From Hyalangium versicolor (GTDB lineage Bacteria > Myxococcota > Myxococcia > Myxococcales > Myxococcaceae): a stretch of 64,000 nt of DNA. Made by a program: the position numbers and the translations under genes. The DNA lies in contig NZ_JAHXBF010000019.1 of assembly GCF_020103695.1 (NCBI RefSeq), positions 186,001-250,000 on the forward strand, written 5' to 3'. Below, in pieces: positions 34,655 through 43,547 of the stretch (position 1 is the stretch's first letter; each line of letters starts with the position of its first letter). Under the pieces are notes generated by a model, which worked only from the letters and a program-made list of their open reading frames with translations, was not told the DNA's origin and searched no databases.

Positions 34655-35809
34655 ATGCACCGGTGGAAGCAACGCGTGTGGAGCTGGGCGGGGATTGCCG
34701 CCCTCGCATCGGGGTGCGTCGCGCACGCGCCTCCGCCCCAGGAGCTCATCGAGGCGCGGCAGGTGTACCAGCACGCCTCGACGAACGGCACGGTGCAGCA
34801 GGAGAGCCCGAGGGAGCTGACGGAGGCCCGGCAGGCGCTGCTGGAGGCCGAGCGCGAGTACGACCGGGACAACACCTCGGTGAGGGCGCGTTCGCTGGCC
34901 TACGTGGCGCTGCGCAAGGCGCAGCTGGCCGAGGCACGAGCGAGCATGGTGGTGGCCGAGCGGCAGCGGGCCGTGGCCGCGCAGGCGCTGGCTCAGATGC
35001 GAGAGGCGCAGCGGCGACAGGCGATGGCGGAGCTGAACGCGGCGCAGCAGCAGCTCGCGGAGGCTCGGCGCATGAGGGATGAGGCGGCGCGACTGGCCGA
35101 GGCGCGGCGACTCCAGGCGGAGACGGCCCGGTTGCAGGCCGAGGCCCGGCGCCAGCAGGAGCAGATGGAGCAACTCTCGTTGCAGGAGCAGCAGCGGCGC
35201 GAGTCGGAGGCACAGGCACAGCGGCTGGCCGAGGCACAGGCACAGGCGGAGCTCGAGCGTCAGGCGCGCGAGGAGGCGGAGCGCCGGGCTGCCGAGCAGC
35301 TCGAAGCGGAGCGGCAGGCACGCGCGGAAGCGGAGCGACGGGAGAGCGAGGCACTCGCGGGGCTGCAGCGAGCCGGAGAGGTGGGAGTGCGCGAGGATGC
35401 GCGAGGCACGGTGCTGACACTCTCGGGGAGTGTGCTCTTCGCCTCGGGGCAGACGGAGCTGCTGCCCTCCGCGCGCAACCGGCTCACCGAAGTGGCCGAG
35501 GCGCTGAAGCAGTCGAACAACCAGCTGACCATCGAGGGGCACACGGACTCGATGGGAGCGGATGGGTACAACGAGGAGCTCTCACTGGCGCGCGCGGAGC
35601 AGGTGCGTGACTTCCTCATCTCGCAAGGCGTCGCGCCGGACCGCATCGGAGTCCGCGGGCTGGGCGAGTACCGCCCGGTGGCGAGCAACGCCACGGCGGA
35701 GGGGCGTGCGAACAACCGCCGGGTGGAGATCGTGCTCCAGCGTACGCCGCCCAGTGAGGACAACCGCACGGGCGTCGGTGGCAGTGGCCAGAAGGACGAC
35801 AGCCACTGA
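34655..35809 (+). CDS. OmpA-family lipoprotein with DUF4398 and long coiled coil
   Basis: A 384-residue lipoprotein. The signal peptide ends IAALASGC. A DUF4398-like helix spans about residues 28-110. A very Ala/Glu/Arg/Gln-rich coiled coil follows (about 110-245; repeats such as EARRMRDEAARLAEARRL). Residues about 255-365 are an OmpA peptidoglycan-binding domain (SVLFASGQTELLPSARNRL, LTIEGHTDSMGADGYNEELS, RVEIVLQR). It would tether the outer membrane to peptidoglycan across a long spacer. It is co-transcribed with the small DUF4398 lipoprotein. The C-terminal tail is short and polar. Confidence 0.92.
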   Translation: MHRWKQRVWSWAGIAALASGCVAHAPPPQELIEARQVYQHASTNGTVQQESPRELTEARQALLEAEREYDRDNTSVRARSLAYVALRKAQLAEARASMVVAERQRAVAAQALAQMREAQRRQAMAELNAAQQQLAEARRMRDEAARLAEARRLQAETARLQAEARRQQEQMEQLSLQEQQRRESEAQAQRLAEAQAQAELERQAREEAERRAAEQLEAERQARAEAERRESEALAGLQRAGEVGVREDARGTVLTLSGSVLFASGQTELLPSARNRLTEVAEALKQSNNQLTIEGHTDSMGADGYNEELSLARAEQVRDFLISQGVAPDRIGVRGLGEYRPVASNATAEGRANNRRVEIVLQRTPPSEDNRTGVGGSGQKDDSH

Positions 35810-35914
35810 AGAGCGCATCACGTCCACTCTCCCCGGATCGCCCTAAAGCACTGTTAGAACAAGGACTTGTGCGTACCGACGGCCTGCCCCCAAGGCAGCT
35901 GTCCGGGCTATAGG

Positions 35915-35940
35915 GCACTGCGTACGCATAACGACAGTGC
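35915..35940. promoter_or_regulatory. Inverted repeat with nested palindrome upstream of a foreign-looking gene pair
   Basis: GCACTG (35915-35920) and CAGTGC (35935-35940) flank a 14-nt loop, and TGCGTACGCA (35919-35928) is itself a perfect 10-bp palindrome overlapping the first arm. It lies about 40 bases before the TTG start of the next gene. An operator or a leader hairpin are both possible. Confidence 0.4.
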
Positions 35941-35980
35941 TATCTTCGTCCCCGAGGAAACCGACAGAAAGGAGGGTGTC

Positions 35981-36331
35981 TTGGCGCGTCAGAGCAAAAT
36001 CCCAAGCCTTGGCTTGATCATCTCCGGCCCAGCCACAACGCCCTCTTCTAGAGTTCGATGGGTGGTCGAGGGCCCTCGCGCCAAGCGACCTCCTCCTACG
36101 AACCCTGAGCCCCAAACCGGGTTCGCAGAGGATCCAGCACTCGCACAGCTCAAGGAGCAGCTGCGCCTCGCGCGAGAGCAGGGTCCCAAAGAGCCCCGTC
36201 GAAGCGCCGAGGAGCGTCGCGAGATCTCCAAAGCACTGGAGCGAACGGCGTTGCCGCTCACGGAACAAGAGCGCGCGGAACTGCTCCGTCGGATGCGCCG
36301 TGAAGGTCACTCGGACGAACAAAACGAATGA
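35981..36331 (+). CDS. Small hypothetical basic protein, TTG start
   Basis: A 116-residue protein read from TTG 35981 behind AAAGGAGG at 5 bases; the frame is open further upstream but without a site as good. The first 50 residues are Pro/Arg-rich and probably disordered (GPRAKRPPPTNPEPQ). The remainder is a charged helix (LAQLKEQLRLAREQ, SAEERREISKALERT, LTEQERAELLRRM). No family recognised. Codon use shows more A and T in third positions than the neighbouring genes. It is 21 bp upstream of the FAD-like gene, so the two are probably one transcript and one acquired unit. Confidence 0.6.
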   Translation: MARQSKIPSLGLIISGPATTPSSRVRWVVEGPRAKRPPPTNPEPQTGFAEDPALAQLKEQLRLAREQGPKEPRRSAEERREISKALERTALPLTEQERAELLRRMRREGHSDEQNE

Positions 36332-36352
36332 CCCTGCGTGTAGTGTGCACGC

Positions 36353-37768
36353 GTGGCTTCGTCCTTCGATCCTTTCCTCTCAGCACATCAGCTCGATCCT
36401 CGAGTCTTCGATATCTGCTGGGGACTGTGGCCCGTCAGCATTCGCGACCAGATGCTGCGGGGCCACACAACCGTAGAGCGGCTGGTGGAATTGGACGTGG
36501 TGCATGGGAAGGCACCGCTCCTGGTAGTCGGGGCTGGCGTCGCGGGAGTGACTGCGGCCATCACAGCAGCCTTGAGTCGGGTGCCGACCGTCCTGGTCGA
36601 GGCAGAGCCTGAGGCGTTCACCCTCCAGGCGCGGTGCGACACGCGGTACATGCTTCCAGGCCAGTACGATTGGCCTCTGCCGCACTGGAAGTCGGGTAGC
36701 TTTCCGCCAGTCGGCATCAAGCTCGCTTCCCCCCTCCCTCTCCCGTATTCCTCCGCTTTCGCCAGCAGGCTCGCGATGCACTGGCGCGGGGTGCTCCAAG
36801 TCGCTGAGGAGAACGCGGGGGAAGAACTGCTGCAGATCTGCTACGGCGTGAAGCCTGCTGGGCTGGAGATTCTCAAGGACTCGGTACGGTGCAGCTTCGA
36901 CCTGATGCCTGGCGCGACGAAGAAACCCCGCTTCGACGAATTCGGGGCGATCATTTCGGCATCGGGATTCGGGACGGAGCGGGTCAGGACGCACAACAGC
37001 CGCGATGCATTCGCATCCGTCCACTTCTGGCAGAACGATCGGCTCGAGAGCTTGAGTGGCCTCAGCGCCCCCAGTGTCGTCATCGCCGGCTCTGGCGATG
37101 GGGCCCTTCAGGACTTCATCCGCGTCGCGAGTGGAATGCGGAGTGCACTGGAGTTGATGACGTACTGCATGCCGGCAGAGCCACCTGGTTCGTTTCGGGA
37201 GAGGATCCAGGCTGCGGAGGACCAGGCCGTGCGAGCCGCGTCCTGGGCAAGTACCAGCGAGCACGACCACGCCATCCAGTTGCGGCTGCATGAATCGTAT
37301 ATGGAGGCGATTCAGGACTTGTTCTCGAAGCCGCCCTTCAACTCGGTACCCGAACGGATCAACCAACTCCTGAAGGGCCGTCCCTTCAGCAAGCTCACGT
37401 TGGTACACCCGTGCAGGCACTTCAGCCAGTCGTACGCCTTGAACCGCGTCCTCGTATGCATGGTGCAGGAGGCGCTGAGTCGCGGGATACAGCGTGGGCG
37501 TGTCGAGGTACTGGGAGAGACAGGAGTCGCGGAGGTCCAGTGCGTGGGCTGCAAGGCCCCACCCGAGGCCAACCTGTGCTTTGGCAGGCGCCATCGGGTG
37601 CAGCTGAATCCCAGAACTTGTTCGGGCACGAAGGCCGTGGACCGAACCATCGAGGCAGAGGTTGTGGTTCTTCGGCTCGGGATTGACCGCGGCGCCAAGG
37701 CCACGCTGGGCGAACGCCCAGGAGGTGGGCTGCGGCGACAGCTGCTTCCCTACTTTCCGACACGTTGA
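36353..37768 (+). CDS. Putative FAD/NAD(P)-binding oxidoreductase of atypical base use
   Basis: A 471-residue protein starting at GTG 36353. Residues about 55-85 carry a dinucleotide-binding fold (LLVVGAGVAGVTAAITAALS ... VLVEAEPEAF), and a second Rossmann-like strand, PSVVIAGSGDGALQDFIRV, lies near residue 240. This two-nucleotide layout is seen in flavin monooxygenases and disulfide-type reductases, but no redox CxxC is evident. The first 50 residues (FDPFLSAHQLDPRVFDICWG) are unfamiliar. Third positions are visibly less G/C-rich than in adjacent genes, suggesting acquisition by transfer. The gene probably forms an operon with the 116-residue protein. Exact reaction unknown. Confidence 0.65.
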   Translation: MASSFDPFLSAHQLDPRVFDICWGLWPVSIRDQMLRGHTTVERLVELDVVHGKAPLLVVGAGVAGVTAAITAALSRVPTVLVEAEPEAFTLQARCDTRYMLPGQYDWPLPHWKSGSFPPVGIKLASPLPLPYSSAFASRLAMHWRGVLQVAEENAGEELLQICYGVKPAGLEILKDSVRCSFDLMPGATKKPRFDEFGAIISASGFGTERVRTHNSRDAFASVHFWQNDRLESLSGLSAPSVVIAGSGDGALQDFIRVASGMRSALELMTYCMPAEPPGSFRERIQAAEDQAVRAASWASTSEHDHAIQLRLHESYMEAIQDLFSKPPFNSVPERINQLLKGRPFSKLTLVHPCRHFSQSYALNRVLVCMVQEALSRGIQRGRVEVLGETGVAEVQCVGCKAPPEANLCFGRRHRVQLNPRTCSGTKAVDRTIEAEVVVLRLGIDRGAKATLGERPGGGLRRQLLPYFPTR

Positions 37769-37878
37769 CGCAGGTAGCCAGGACGTGCTCCTGAGCGCCT
37801 ACAGGCGCTTCCCGGCGATGGGAGGGCTCTCAGCCATTTGAGCCCTCCAGCCCGCGCGCTACGATCCGGCCCCTCGCC

Positions 37879-38469
37879 ATGCCGTCCGAACCCACTCCCG
37901 TCCTGCTGACCACCGATCGGCTGCATCTGTCGATGCTGCCTCCGGACGCGGCTGGGCGCGTGCTGGCCTACCACCAGGTCAACGAGGAGCACCTCGGCCC
38001 CGTCTCCCCGGCGCGCCCGCCCACCTTCTTCACCCTGATGTACTGGCGCACGCGGCTGGCGCAGGACCGCGAGGACTTCCGGCATGACGTCGGGCTGCGG
38101 CTCTTCCTCCTACCGCGAGACCAGCCTCTTGCCTCTGCACCCGTGATTGGCACGGTGAGCTTCACCAACATCCGCCGTGGCCCGCTGCAAGCCTGTGAGC
38201 TGGGCTACGGCCTGGACTTCCGCTACCAGGGCAAGGGGCTGATGACGGAGGCCCTGCGCACCGCCTGCACCTACGCCTTCAATGCCATGGGGCTGCACCG
38301 CATCCAGGCCAACCACCTGCCCGAGAACCTGCGCAGCGCCGCCGTGCTGCGCCGCCTCGGCTTCGTCGTGGAGGGCTATGCGCGCGACTTCCTCCTCATC
38401 AACGGGCACTGGAGGGACCATGTCCTCACGGCGCTCGTCGCACCGAGCGAACCTCCGGATCTCGGATGA
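37879..38469 (+). CDS. GNAT N-acetyltransferase (RimJ/RimL-like)
   Basis: A 196-residue acetyltransferase. TTDRLHLSMLPPDAA opens the family fold. The acetyl-CoA loop is ELGYGLDFRYQGKGLMTEAL (Q/RxxGxG/A type), and GLHRIQANHLPENLRSAAVL followed by RRLGFVVEGYARD is typical of RimJ/RimL/RimI-like members that acetylate protein N-termini or small amines. Cytoplasmic. Base use is back to the genomic norm, so the foreign-looking segment ends before this gene. The start has little Shine-Dalgarno signal. Substrate not assignable. Confidence 0.9.
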   Translation: MPSEPTPVLLTTDRLHLSMLPPDAAGRVLAYHQVNEEHLGPVSPARPPTFFTLMYWRTRLAQDREDFRHDVGLRLFLLPRDQPLASAPVIGTVSFTNIRRGPLQACELGYGLDFRYQGKGLMTEALRTACTYAFNAMGLHRIQANHLPENLRSAAVLRRLGFVVEGYARDFLLINGHWRDHVLTALVAPSEPPDLG

Positions 38470-38501
38470 GCCCCGGAGCCGCACGCCTCACGGCGGCTCC
38501 T

Positions 38502-38858
38502 CTACCGCAGCGCCGCGCCGATCCTCGTCGCCCAGCCCTCCGCATCTGGCAGCCCGAGCACCAGGCGGTTGTAGCGCTCCGCCTGCAGCTCCAGGACGAG
38601 CACCGACAAGCGCCACGCGCGAGTCACGTACCAGAACTCCTTGCCGCGCGCCGAATAGTACGTCCCCGCCTTGATGAGCCCTGGGACGAAAGTCCCCGGA
38701 ATGCGCAGATCAAAGCTGGAGGACACAGGCGGTACGGCGCTCGCCTCGCGGATGTGCCCGAACGGAATGATCAGCTTCGAGCTGCCTCGCACGGCAAAGA
38801 GCTGCTCGTGCAACGCCAGTTGAATGTGGACCGAATCACCGGAGAGCTGAAGGTTCAT
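38502..38858 (-). CDS. Small beta-rich protein, possible bacterial PH-like domain
   Basis: A 118-residue protein with alternating beta strands (SVHIQLALHEQLFAVRGSSK, LIIPFGHIREAS, EFWYVTRAWRLSVLVLELQ) and a C-terminal helix (DAEGWATRIGAAL). The order of strands followed by a helix resembles a pleckstrin-homology-type barrel (YokE/bPH families). The motif FDLRIPGTFVPGLIKAGTYY lies in the middle. There is no signal or membrane segment. It follows the S9 peptidase gene by 70 bp on the same strand and may share its transcript. Family-level call is tentative. Confidence 0.6.
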   Translation of the reverse strand: MNLQLSGDSVHIQLALHEQLFAVRGSSKLIIPFGHIREASAVPPVSSSFDLRIPGTFVPGLIKAGTYYSARGKEFWYVTRAWRLSVLVLELQAERYNRLVLGLPDAEGWATRIGAALR

Positions 38859-38928
38859 GGCTGACCGGCCGGCACGCTTCCACAGCCCCTCCCCTCACTC
38901 AAGCGGCAACCACCTCGAATGTTGGCAG

Positions 38929-41001
38929 TCACCGTTTCGCGGCATCCACCTTCGCGGGAGTGGGCGCCAGATACGTGTCGAACCACCCCACGATGCGCGC
39001 ATACCGGTCCCGGCTGTGCGCGGGCTTGCGGAAGCTGTGACCCTCATCCGGGTAGACGACCAACTGCGTCTTCACCCCGAGCGTCTTGAGCGCCTTGTAG
39101 AACTCGCGCCCCTGCGACACGGGGACCTCCGCGTCCCGCTCTCCGTGCAGCACCAGCGTCGGCGTGCGCACCTGCTTGACGAAGTTCATCGGAGAGCTGC
39201 GCGCATAGACCTCCGGCTCGTCGTACACCGAGGCGCCGAAGTACGGCAGCATCCACGTGTCGATCTGGTTCGTCCCATAGTAGCTCTGCCAGTTGGCGAT
39301 GCCCGCGCCCGCCACCGCGGCCCGGAAGCGCTGCGTCTGCGTCACCGCCCACATCGTCATGAAGCCGCCGTAACTCCACCCGGTAATGCCCAGGCGATTC
39401 CCATCCACCGGCTCGCTGGCGAGCACCGCGTCCACACCCGCCAGCACATCCCTCAGGTCGCCGTATCCGAAGTCCCTCCGGTTCGCCTCCACGAAGGCCT
39501 CGCCCTGCCCGAAGCTGCCTCGCGCGTTGGGCAGGAACACGTAGTAGCCCTGGCTCGCCAGCACCAGCGTCTGCGCATGAAAGCCCTGGGTGATGACGCC
39601 CGCAGGCCCTCCATGCACCACGGTGATCATCGGCGCGCGAGTCCCCGCTGGCACCGACGGAGGCGCCACCAACCACCCCTGAACCTCCCACCCATCGCTC
39701 TTCCACGTGAGGCTGCGCGCAGGCCCAGCGGGGCTCTTCACTCCCTCGTTGCGGCGGGTCAGCGCCGTCCACTTCCCCAGAGGCCCGGCGTAGATCTCGG
39801 GCGGCTGGGTGAACGTCTCGCGAACCAGGGCGCTCTTCACCCCGTCCCGCGCCAGCGACAAGTTGACGTTGTACGAGCTGGCGGCAATCCGCTCCGGGCC
39901 GCGCCACAGCACGGAGATCGTCCCCCGCTCCGGCTCCACCTCCGCGACCGCCGAGTCACTCCCCGCCGTCGCCGCGAACAGGAGCCGGCCCGGCGCCAAC
40001 CAGAACAGATGCGTGGGCGAGGCCTTCAGGCCCGGCGTCACGTTGCGCGCCTTGCCTCCCTTGGCAGGCACGATGAAGACGTCTCCACCGTTGACCCCTT
40101 CGTCGCTCATCAGCCCCTGGATGAAGGCCACGGACCGCCCATCCGGGCTCCACGTGGGCTCGGTGATCTGCAACGTCGGCTTGTAGAGGACCTGCGTGGC
40201 GCCCGTGGCCACGGACACCGTGGAGAGCTGCGCTACCCACCAGTTGGCATCACCGGGAGGCGGCGCGGCGGTGACAGCAAAGCGCTGGCCGTCCGGGCTC
40301 CACGCATACTCGTGGACGAAGAGACCCGCCGGAGAGACGACCCGGTAGCGCCCATCCGCCACGCCGACCACCGCGATGCGCCTCACGGCGGGCTCCTCCT
40401 CGACCACCCCCGTCTCGCGAGCGGCGGGACCCATGGGACCCTTGATGTCCTCGGCGCCCTCGATAACGAGCAGCGCGATGGCTCGGCCATCCGGCGACCA
40501 CCGGGGGTTGCTCACCTGTCCCGTGAGCGAGGTGAGCTTGCGCACGTTCCCCCCCACCACGTCCGCCACATAGAGCTGCGGCTGATCCTCCTTCTCCGCG
40601 TCCGAGAGGAACGCGAGCTGCCGCCCGTCCGGGCTCCACGCGAGCCCCTCCTCCTCATGGAAGCCCGCCTCCGAGGCCGCCGCGATGCGCACAGGGGGAG
40701 CCTCCGGGTGGGCCAGCTCCACCACCTGGATGCGATGCCGGGTAGGACGGGACTCATCCTCGCTCGGCACGGTCTCGATCCAGGCGACGCGCGCCCCGTC
40801 CGGAGAGATCTCCACCTCCTTGAACCGCACGACCCGCGCGAGCGCGTCGACGACGTCCGCCACGGCGGGCCGGGCCGGCACCTGGGCTCGGGCCACCACC
40901 GTCGCCTCTGAGCGCCGGGGCTCTGCCGCCTTCGGCTGCCCGGCAGCAGGGACCGTCCCCAGCATCAGCACCAGCCCTGCCGCCCATGGTGTCCACCGCA
41001 T
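38929..41001 (-). CDS. Secreted S9 prolyl-oligopeptidase-family peptidase
   Basis: A 690-residue exported enzyme starting MRWTPWAAGLVLMLGTVPAA (signal peptide). Residues about 60-430 are a beta-propeller with PD40-type blades (VEISPDGARVAWIE, LAWSPDGRQLAFLS, PRWSPDGRAIALL, PTWSPDGRSVAFI). Residues about 440-680 are the catalytic alpha/beta-hydrolase domain: GWSYGG with Ser543, HGERDAEVP with Asp623, and DEGHSF with His655. This is the dipeptidyl/acylaminoacyl peptidase group (S9C-like), which trims peptides and would suit a protein-digesting predator. ATG 41001 starts the signal peptide; the longer open frame is not used. Confidence 0.93.
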   Translation of the reverse strand: MRWTPWAAGLVLMLGTVPAAGQPKAAEPRRSEATVVARAQVPARPAVADVVDALARVVRFKEVEISPDGARVAWIETVPSEDESRPTRHRIQVVELAHPEAPPVRIAAASEAGFHEEEGLAWSPDGRQLAFLSDAEKEDQPQLYVADVVGGNVRKLTSLTGQVSNPRWSPDGRAIALLVIEGAEDIKGPMGPAARETGVVEEEPAVRRIAVVGVADGRYRVVSPAGLFVHEYAWSPDGQRFAVTAAPPPGDANWWVAQLSTVSVATGATQVLYKPTLQITEPTWSPDGRSVAFIQGLMSDEGVNGGDVFIVPAKGGKARNVTPGLKASPTHLFWLAPGRLLFAATAGSDSAVAEVEPERGTISVLWRGPERIAASSYNVNLSLARDGVKSALVRETFTQPPEIYAGPLGKWTALTRRNEGVKSPAGPARSLTWKSDGWEVQGWLVAPPSVPAGTRAPMITVVHGGPAGVITQGFHAQTLVLASQGYYVFLPNARGSFGQGEAFVEANRRDFGYGDLRDVLAGVDAVLASEPVDGNRLGITGWSYGGFMTMWAVTQTQRFRAAVAGAGIANWQSYYGTNQIDTWMLPYFGASVYDEPEVYARSSPMNFVKQVRTPTLVLHGERDAEVPVSQGREFYKALKTLGVKTQLVVYPDEGHSFRKPAHSRDRYARIVGWFDTYLAPTPAKVDAAKR

Positions 41002-41240
41002 CCCAGGCCTCCTCGGGTTCGAGTCCGGCAGCCTACCTGCGAAAACGAGCCCCGAGGTCAAGGCCGGGAAACCAGGGGACCGATCCGCTCACTTGGAGGG
41101 GCCTCGTCCAGGCGGCTGGCGCCCTGCGTCGCAAGGGCCGCTGGGCTGCCTTCCCCGCCTTTCACTCTGTGTGATCCAGGTCGATGCACTGAAAACGGTG
41201 TTCTTAAGCTAAGTTTCGGGAGTCAGTCGGGAATCCCTCC

Positions 41241-43469
41241 ATGCCCCTCCACCCATCCCACGCGGATGCCCAGGCGCGAGATACATCCTTGTCACGCCCG
41301 ACATCCTCTGCCTCCGCGATGACCATGGAGGAGCAGCTGGGAGCCAGCCAACGTCTGCTGCACGCGCTCTCGCAGGTGCATGCCGACTTCATCACCCACG
41401 GAGACCACCGGCCCCTCTTCGAGCAACTGCTGGCGCTCATGGTCGAGCTGACGCGCAGCCGGCAGGGCTTCATCGCGGAGGTCCAGCACGCTCCGGGCAG
41501 CGAAATGTCCTTCCAGCTCCATGCCGTGTGTGACTGGCCCGACGCGGAGCGCCACCTGCCCGCGCTCATGGGCAACTCGGTCTCCACGGGCACCCCCTTG
41601 CTGATCTCCGCCTCGGGCGAGGGCCCGGCGAGCGGCTCGCCTCACGCGGCCGATCCCCACCCGTTCCTCGGGCTGCCCTTCAAGCTCCAGGGAGAGGTGG
41701 TGGGGGTGGTGGGCCTGGGGCTGCGGCCTGGGGACTACGACGCGTTCTTCCTCACCTTCCTGCAACCGGTGCTCACCACCTGCGGCACCCTCATCCACGC
41801 GCGCCGGGAGGCCGAGCGGCGCCTGCGCAACGAGCAGGCGCGCAAGCAGTTGGAGCAGCAGGTCTCCGAGAGCGCCGAGCAGCTGCGGCTGGCGCTGGAC
41901 AGCACCGAGAACGGCCTGTGGGACTGGGACGTGCGCACCAACCAGCTCACGGTCAATTCCCGGTGGTGGACCATGCTGGGCTACGAGCCCACCATGACGG
42001 CGTCCATCGACTTCTGGATGCAGCACCTCTGCCCTCCGGAGGACGTGGCCGAGATCAACCGGCGGATGACCGACCACATGGAGGGCCGCACCCCCATGTT
42101 CGAGCTCGAGCACCGCATGCGGCACAAGGACGGGCACTGGGTCTGGGTGCTGGGCCGAGCCAAGGTGGTGGCCCGGGACGAGCAGGGCCGCCCGCTGCGC
42201 GTGGTGGGGACCAACGACAACGTCACCATGCGCCGACGTGCCCAGGAGCATCTGCAGTCCTTCATCCAGGCCATCCCGGACATGATCTTCCGGTTGCGCG
42301 CGGATGGGACGTGCCTGGGCCTCAAGCCCTCGGCGCTCGAGCCCACGTTCTTCTCCCCCGACGAGTTCCTCGGAAAGAACTTCTTCAGCATGCCCCTGCC
42401 GGAGCACCTGCTGACGAACCTGAAGGCCGCGCTCCAGCGCGTCACCCAGGACAGCGCCCTGGAGATCTTCGAGTTCTCCATGGAGATGCCCTTCGGGCTG
42501 CACCAGTACGAGGCGCGCGTCGTCCCCACGGGCCCGGACGAGGGCACGTGCATCGTGCGCAACATCTCCGCGCGCAAGCTCTTGGAGGAGCAGCGGCGGC
42601 GCCAGCAGGAGGAGCTGGAGGAGCGGGTGCGCAGCGCCACGCGGGAGCTCGAATCGCGCCAGGCCCAGCTCATCCAGTCCGAGAAGCTGGCCTCGCTCGG
42701 GCAGATGGCGGCCAGCATCGCTCACGAGATCAACAACCCCGTGGGCTACGTCTCCAGCAACGTCTCCACGCTGGGCGGCTACATCACCGTGCTGCGCCGG
42801 CTGCTGGAGCTGTACCTGCGGATGGAGGACTCGCTGGCTCCCGAAGCCCGGGAAAGCGTCGCGGAGCTGCTGGAGCAGGCCCGGGTGCTGCGCGAGCAGG
42901 AGCACCTGGACGAGCTGCTCCAGGACATGGACGACCTGCTGGCGGACACGAAGGAGGGCACCGTCCGCATCCGCGAGTTCATCCAGGACCTCAAGACGTT
43001 CGTGCGCGAGGAGTCCGGCACTTCGCAGCAGGCGGACGTGAACAAGCTGCTCCAGGTGACGCTGCGCATGGTGCGGCACGAGCTCAAGCACAAGTGCCAG
43101 GTGAGGCTCGACTTCGGACCCATGCCGCTGGTGCGCTGCTTCCCCACGCAGCTCAACCAGGTGTTCATGAACCTGCTGCTCAACGCCTCGCAGGCCATCG
43201 AGCTGCGGGGGGACATCCACATCACCACGCGGCGCGAGGGCAGCGAGGCGGTGGTGTGGATCCGCGACTCGGGCCGGGGCATGAGCCCGGAGACGCTCGA
43301 GCGCCTCTTCACGCCCTTCTTCACCACCAAGCCCGCCGGGCAGGGAACGGGCCTGGGCCTGTCCATCTGCTACGCCATCATCAGCCGCCACAAGGGCCGC
43401 ATCCAGGTGGAGAGCGAGCTGGGCAAGGGCACCACCTTCGTGGTGCGCCTGCCCCTCACCGAGGAGTGA
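41241..43469 (+). CDS. GAF/PAS sensor histidine kinase (NtrB-like core)
   Basis: A 742-residue soluble kinase. A GAF-like domain spans about residues 45-190 (LTRSRQGFIAEVQHA, GLPFKLQGEVVGVVGLGL). PAS with PAC follows (about 210-340, STENGLWDWDVRTNQL, EHRMRHKDGHWVWVLGRAK), then a second PAS (about 340-450, IPDMIFRLRADGTCLG). A coiled coil leads to HisKA with IAHEINNPVGYV (His495) and a HATPase domain with LLLNASQAIE, DSGRGMSP and GTGLGLSICYAI. The HExNNP box is the NtrB-like type. No receiver domain and no adjacent response regulator. It is convergent with the lanthipeptide synthetase gene. Confidence 0.93.
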   Translation: MPLHPSHADAQARDTSLSRPTSSASAMTMEEQLGASQRLLHALSQVHADFITHGDHRPLFEQLLALMVELTRSRQGFIAEVQHAPGSEMSFQLHAVCDWPDAERHLPALMGNSVSTGTPLLISASGEGPASGSPHAADPHPFLGLPFKLQGEVVGVVGLGLRPGDYDAFFLTFLQPVLTTCGTLIHARREAERRLRNEQARKQLEQQVSESAEQLRLALDSTENGLWDWDVRTNQLTVNSRWWTMLGYEPTMTASIDFWMQHLCPPEDVAEINRRMTDHMEGRTPMFELEHRMRHKDGHWVWVLGRAKVVARDEQGRPLRVVGTNDNVTMRRRAQEHLQSFIQAIPDMIFRLRADGTCLGLKPSALEPTFFSPDEFLGKNFFSMPLPEHLLTNLKAALQRVTQDSALEIFEFSMEMPFGLHQYEARVVPTGPDEGTCIVRNISARKLLEEQRRRQQEELEERVRSATRELESRQAQLIQSEKLASLGQMAASIAHEINNPVGYVSSNVSTLGGYITVLRRLLELYLRMEDSLAPEARESVAELLEQARVLREQEHLDELLQDMDDLLADTKEGTVRIREFIQDLKTFVREESGTSQQADVNKLLQVTLRMVRHELKHKCQVRLDFGPMPLVRCFPTQLNQVFMNLLLNASQAIELRGDIHITTRREGSEAVVWIRDSGRGMSPETLERLFTPFFTTKPAGQGTGLGLSICYAIISRHKGRIQVESELGKGTTFVVRLPLTEE

Positions 43470-43480
43470 GTCCTTCCCTC

Positions 43481-43523
43481 CTCACGCGCGCTTCGCCAGC
43501 AGGTCCTCTCGCAGGCGCGTGAG
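43481..43523. terminator. Convergent hairpin between kinase and lanM
   Basis: CTCACGCGC (43481-43489) and GCGCGTGAG (43515-43523) are perfect 9-bp arms around a 25-nt loop, placed between the convergent stops of the kinase and lanM. There is no T run, so it would be a weak or factor-dependent terminator at best. Confidence 0.35.
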
Positions 43524-43547
43524 CACCGCTCGGATGGATGCACCGCG

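Noticed and set aside
36328..36612. Plus-strand ORF overlapping the start of the FAD-like gene in another frame
   Set aside because: Arg/Gly-rich shadow; the GTG-started frame carries the Rossmann motif.
41005..41030. T-loop-like string GGTTCGAGTCC
   Set aside because: The flanking bases do not form a 5-bp T stem and no acceptor or anticodon arm follows; chance match.
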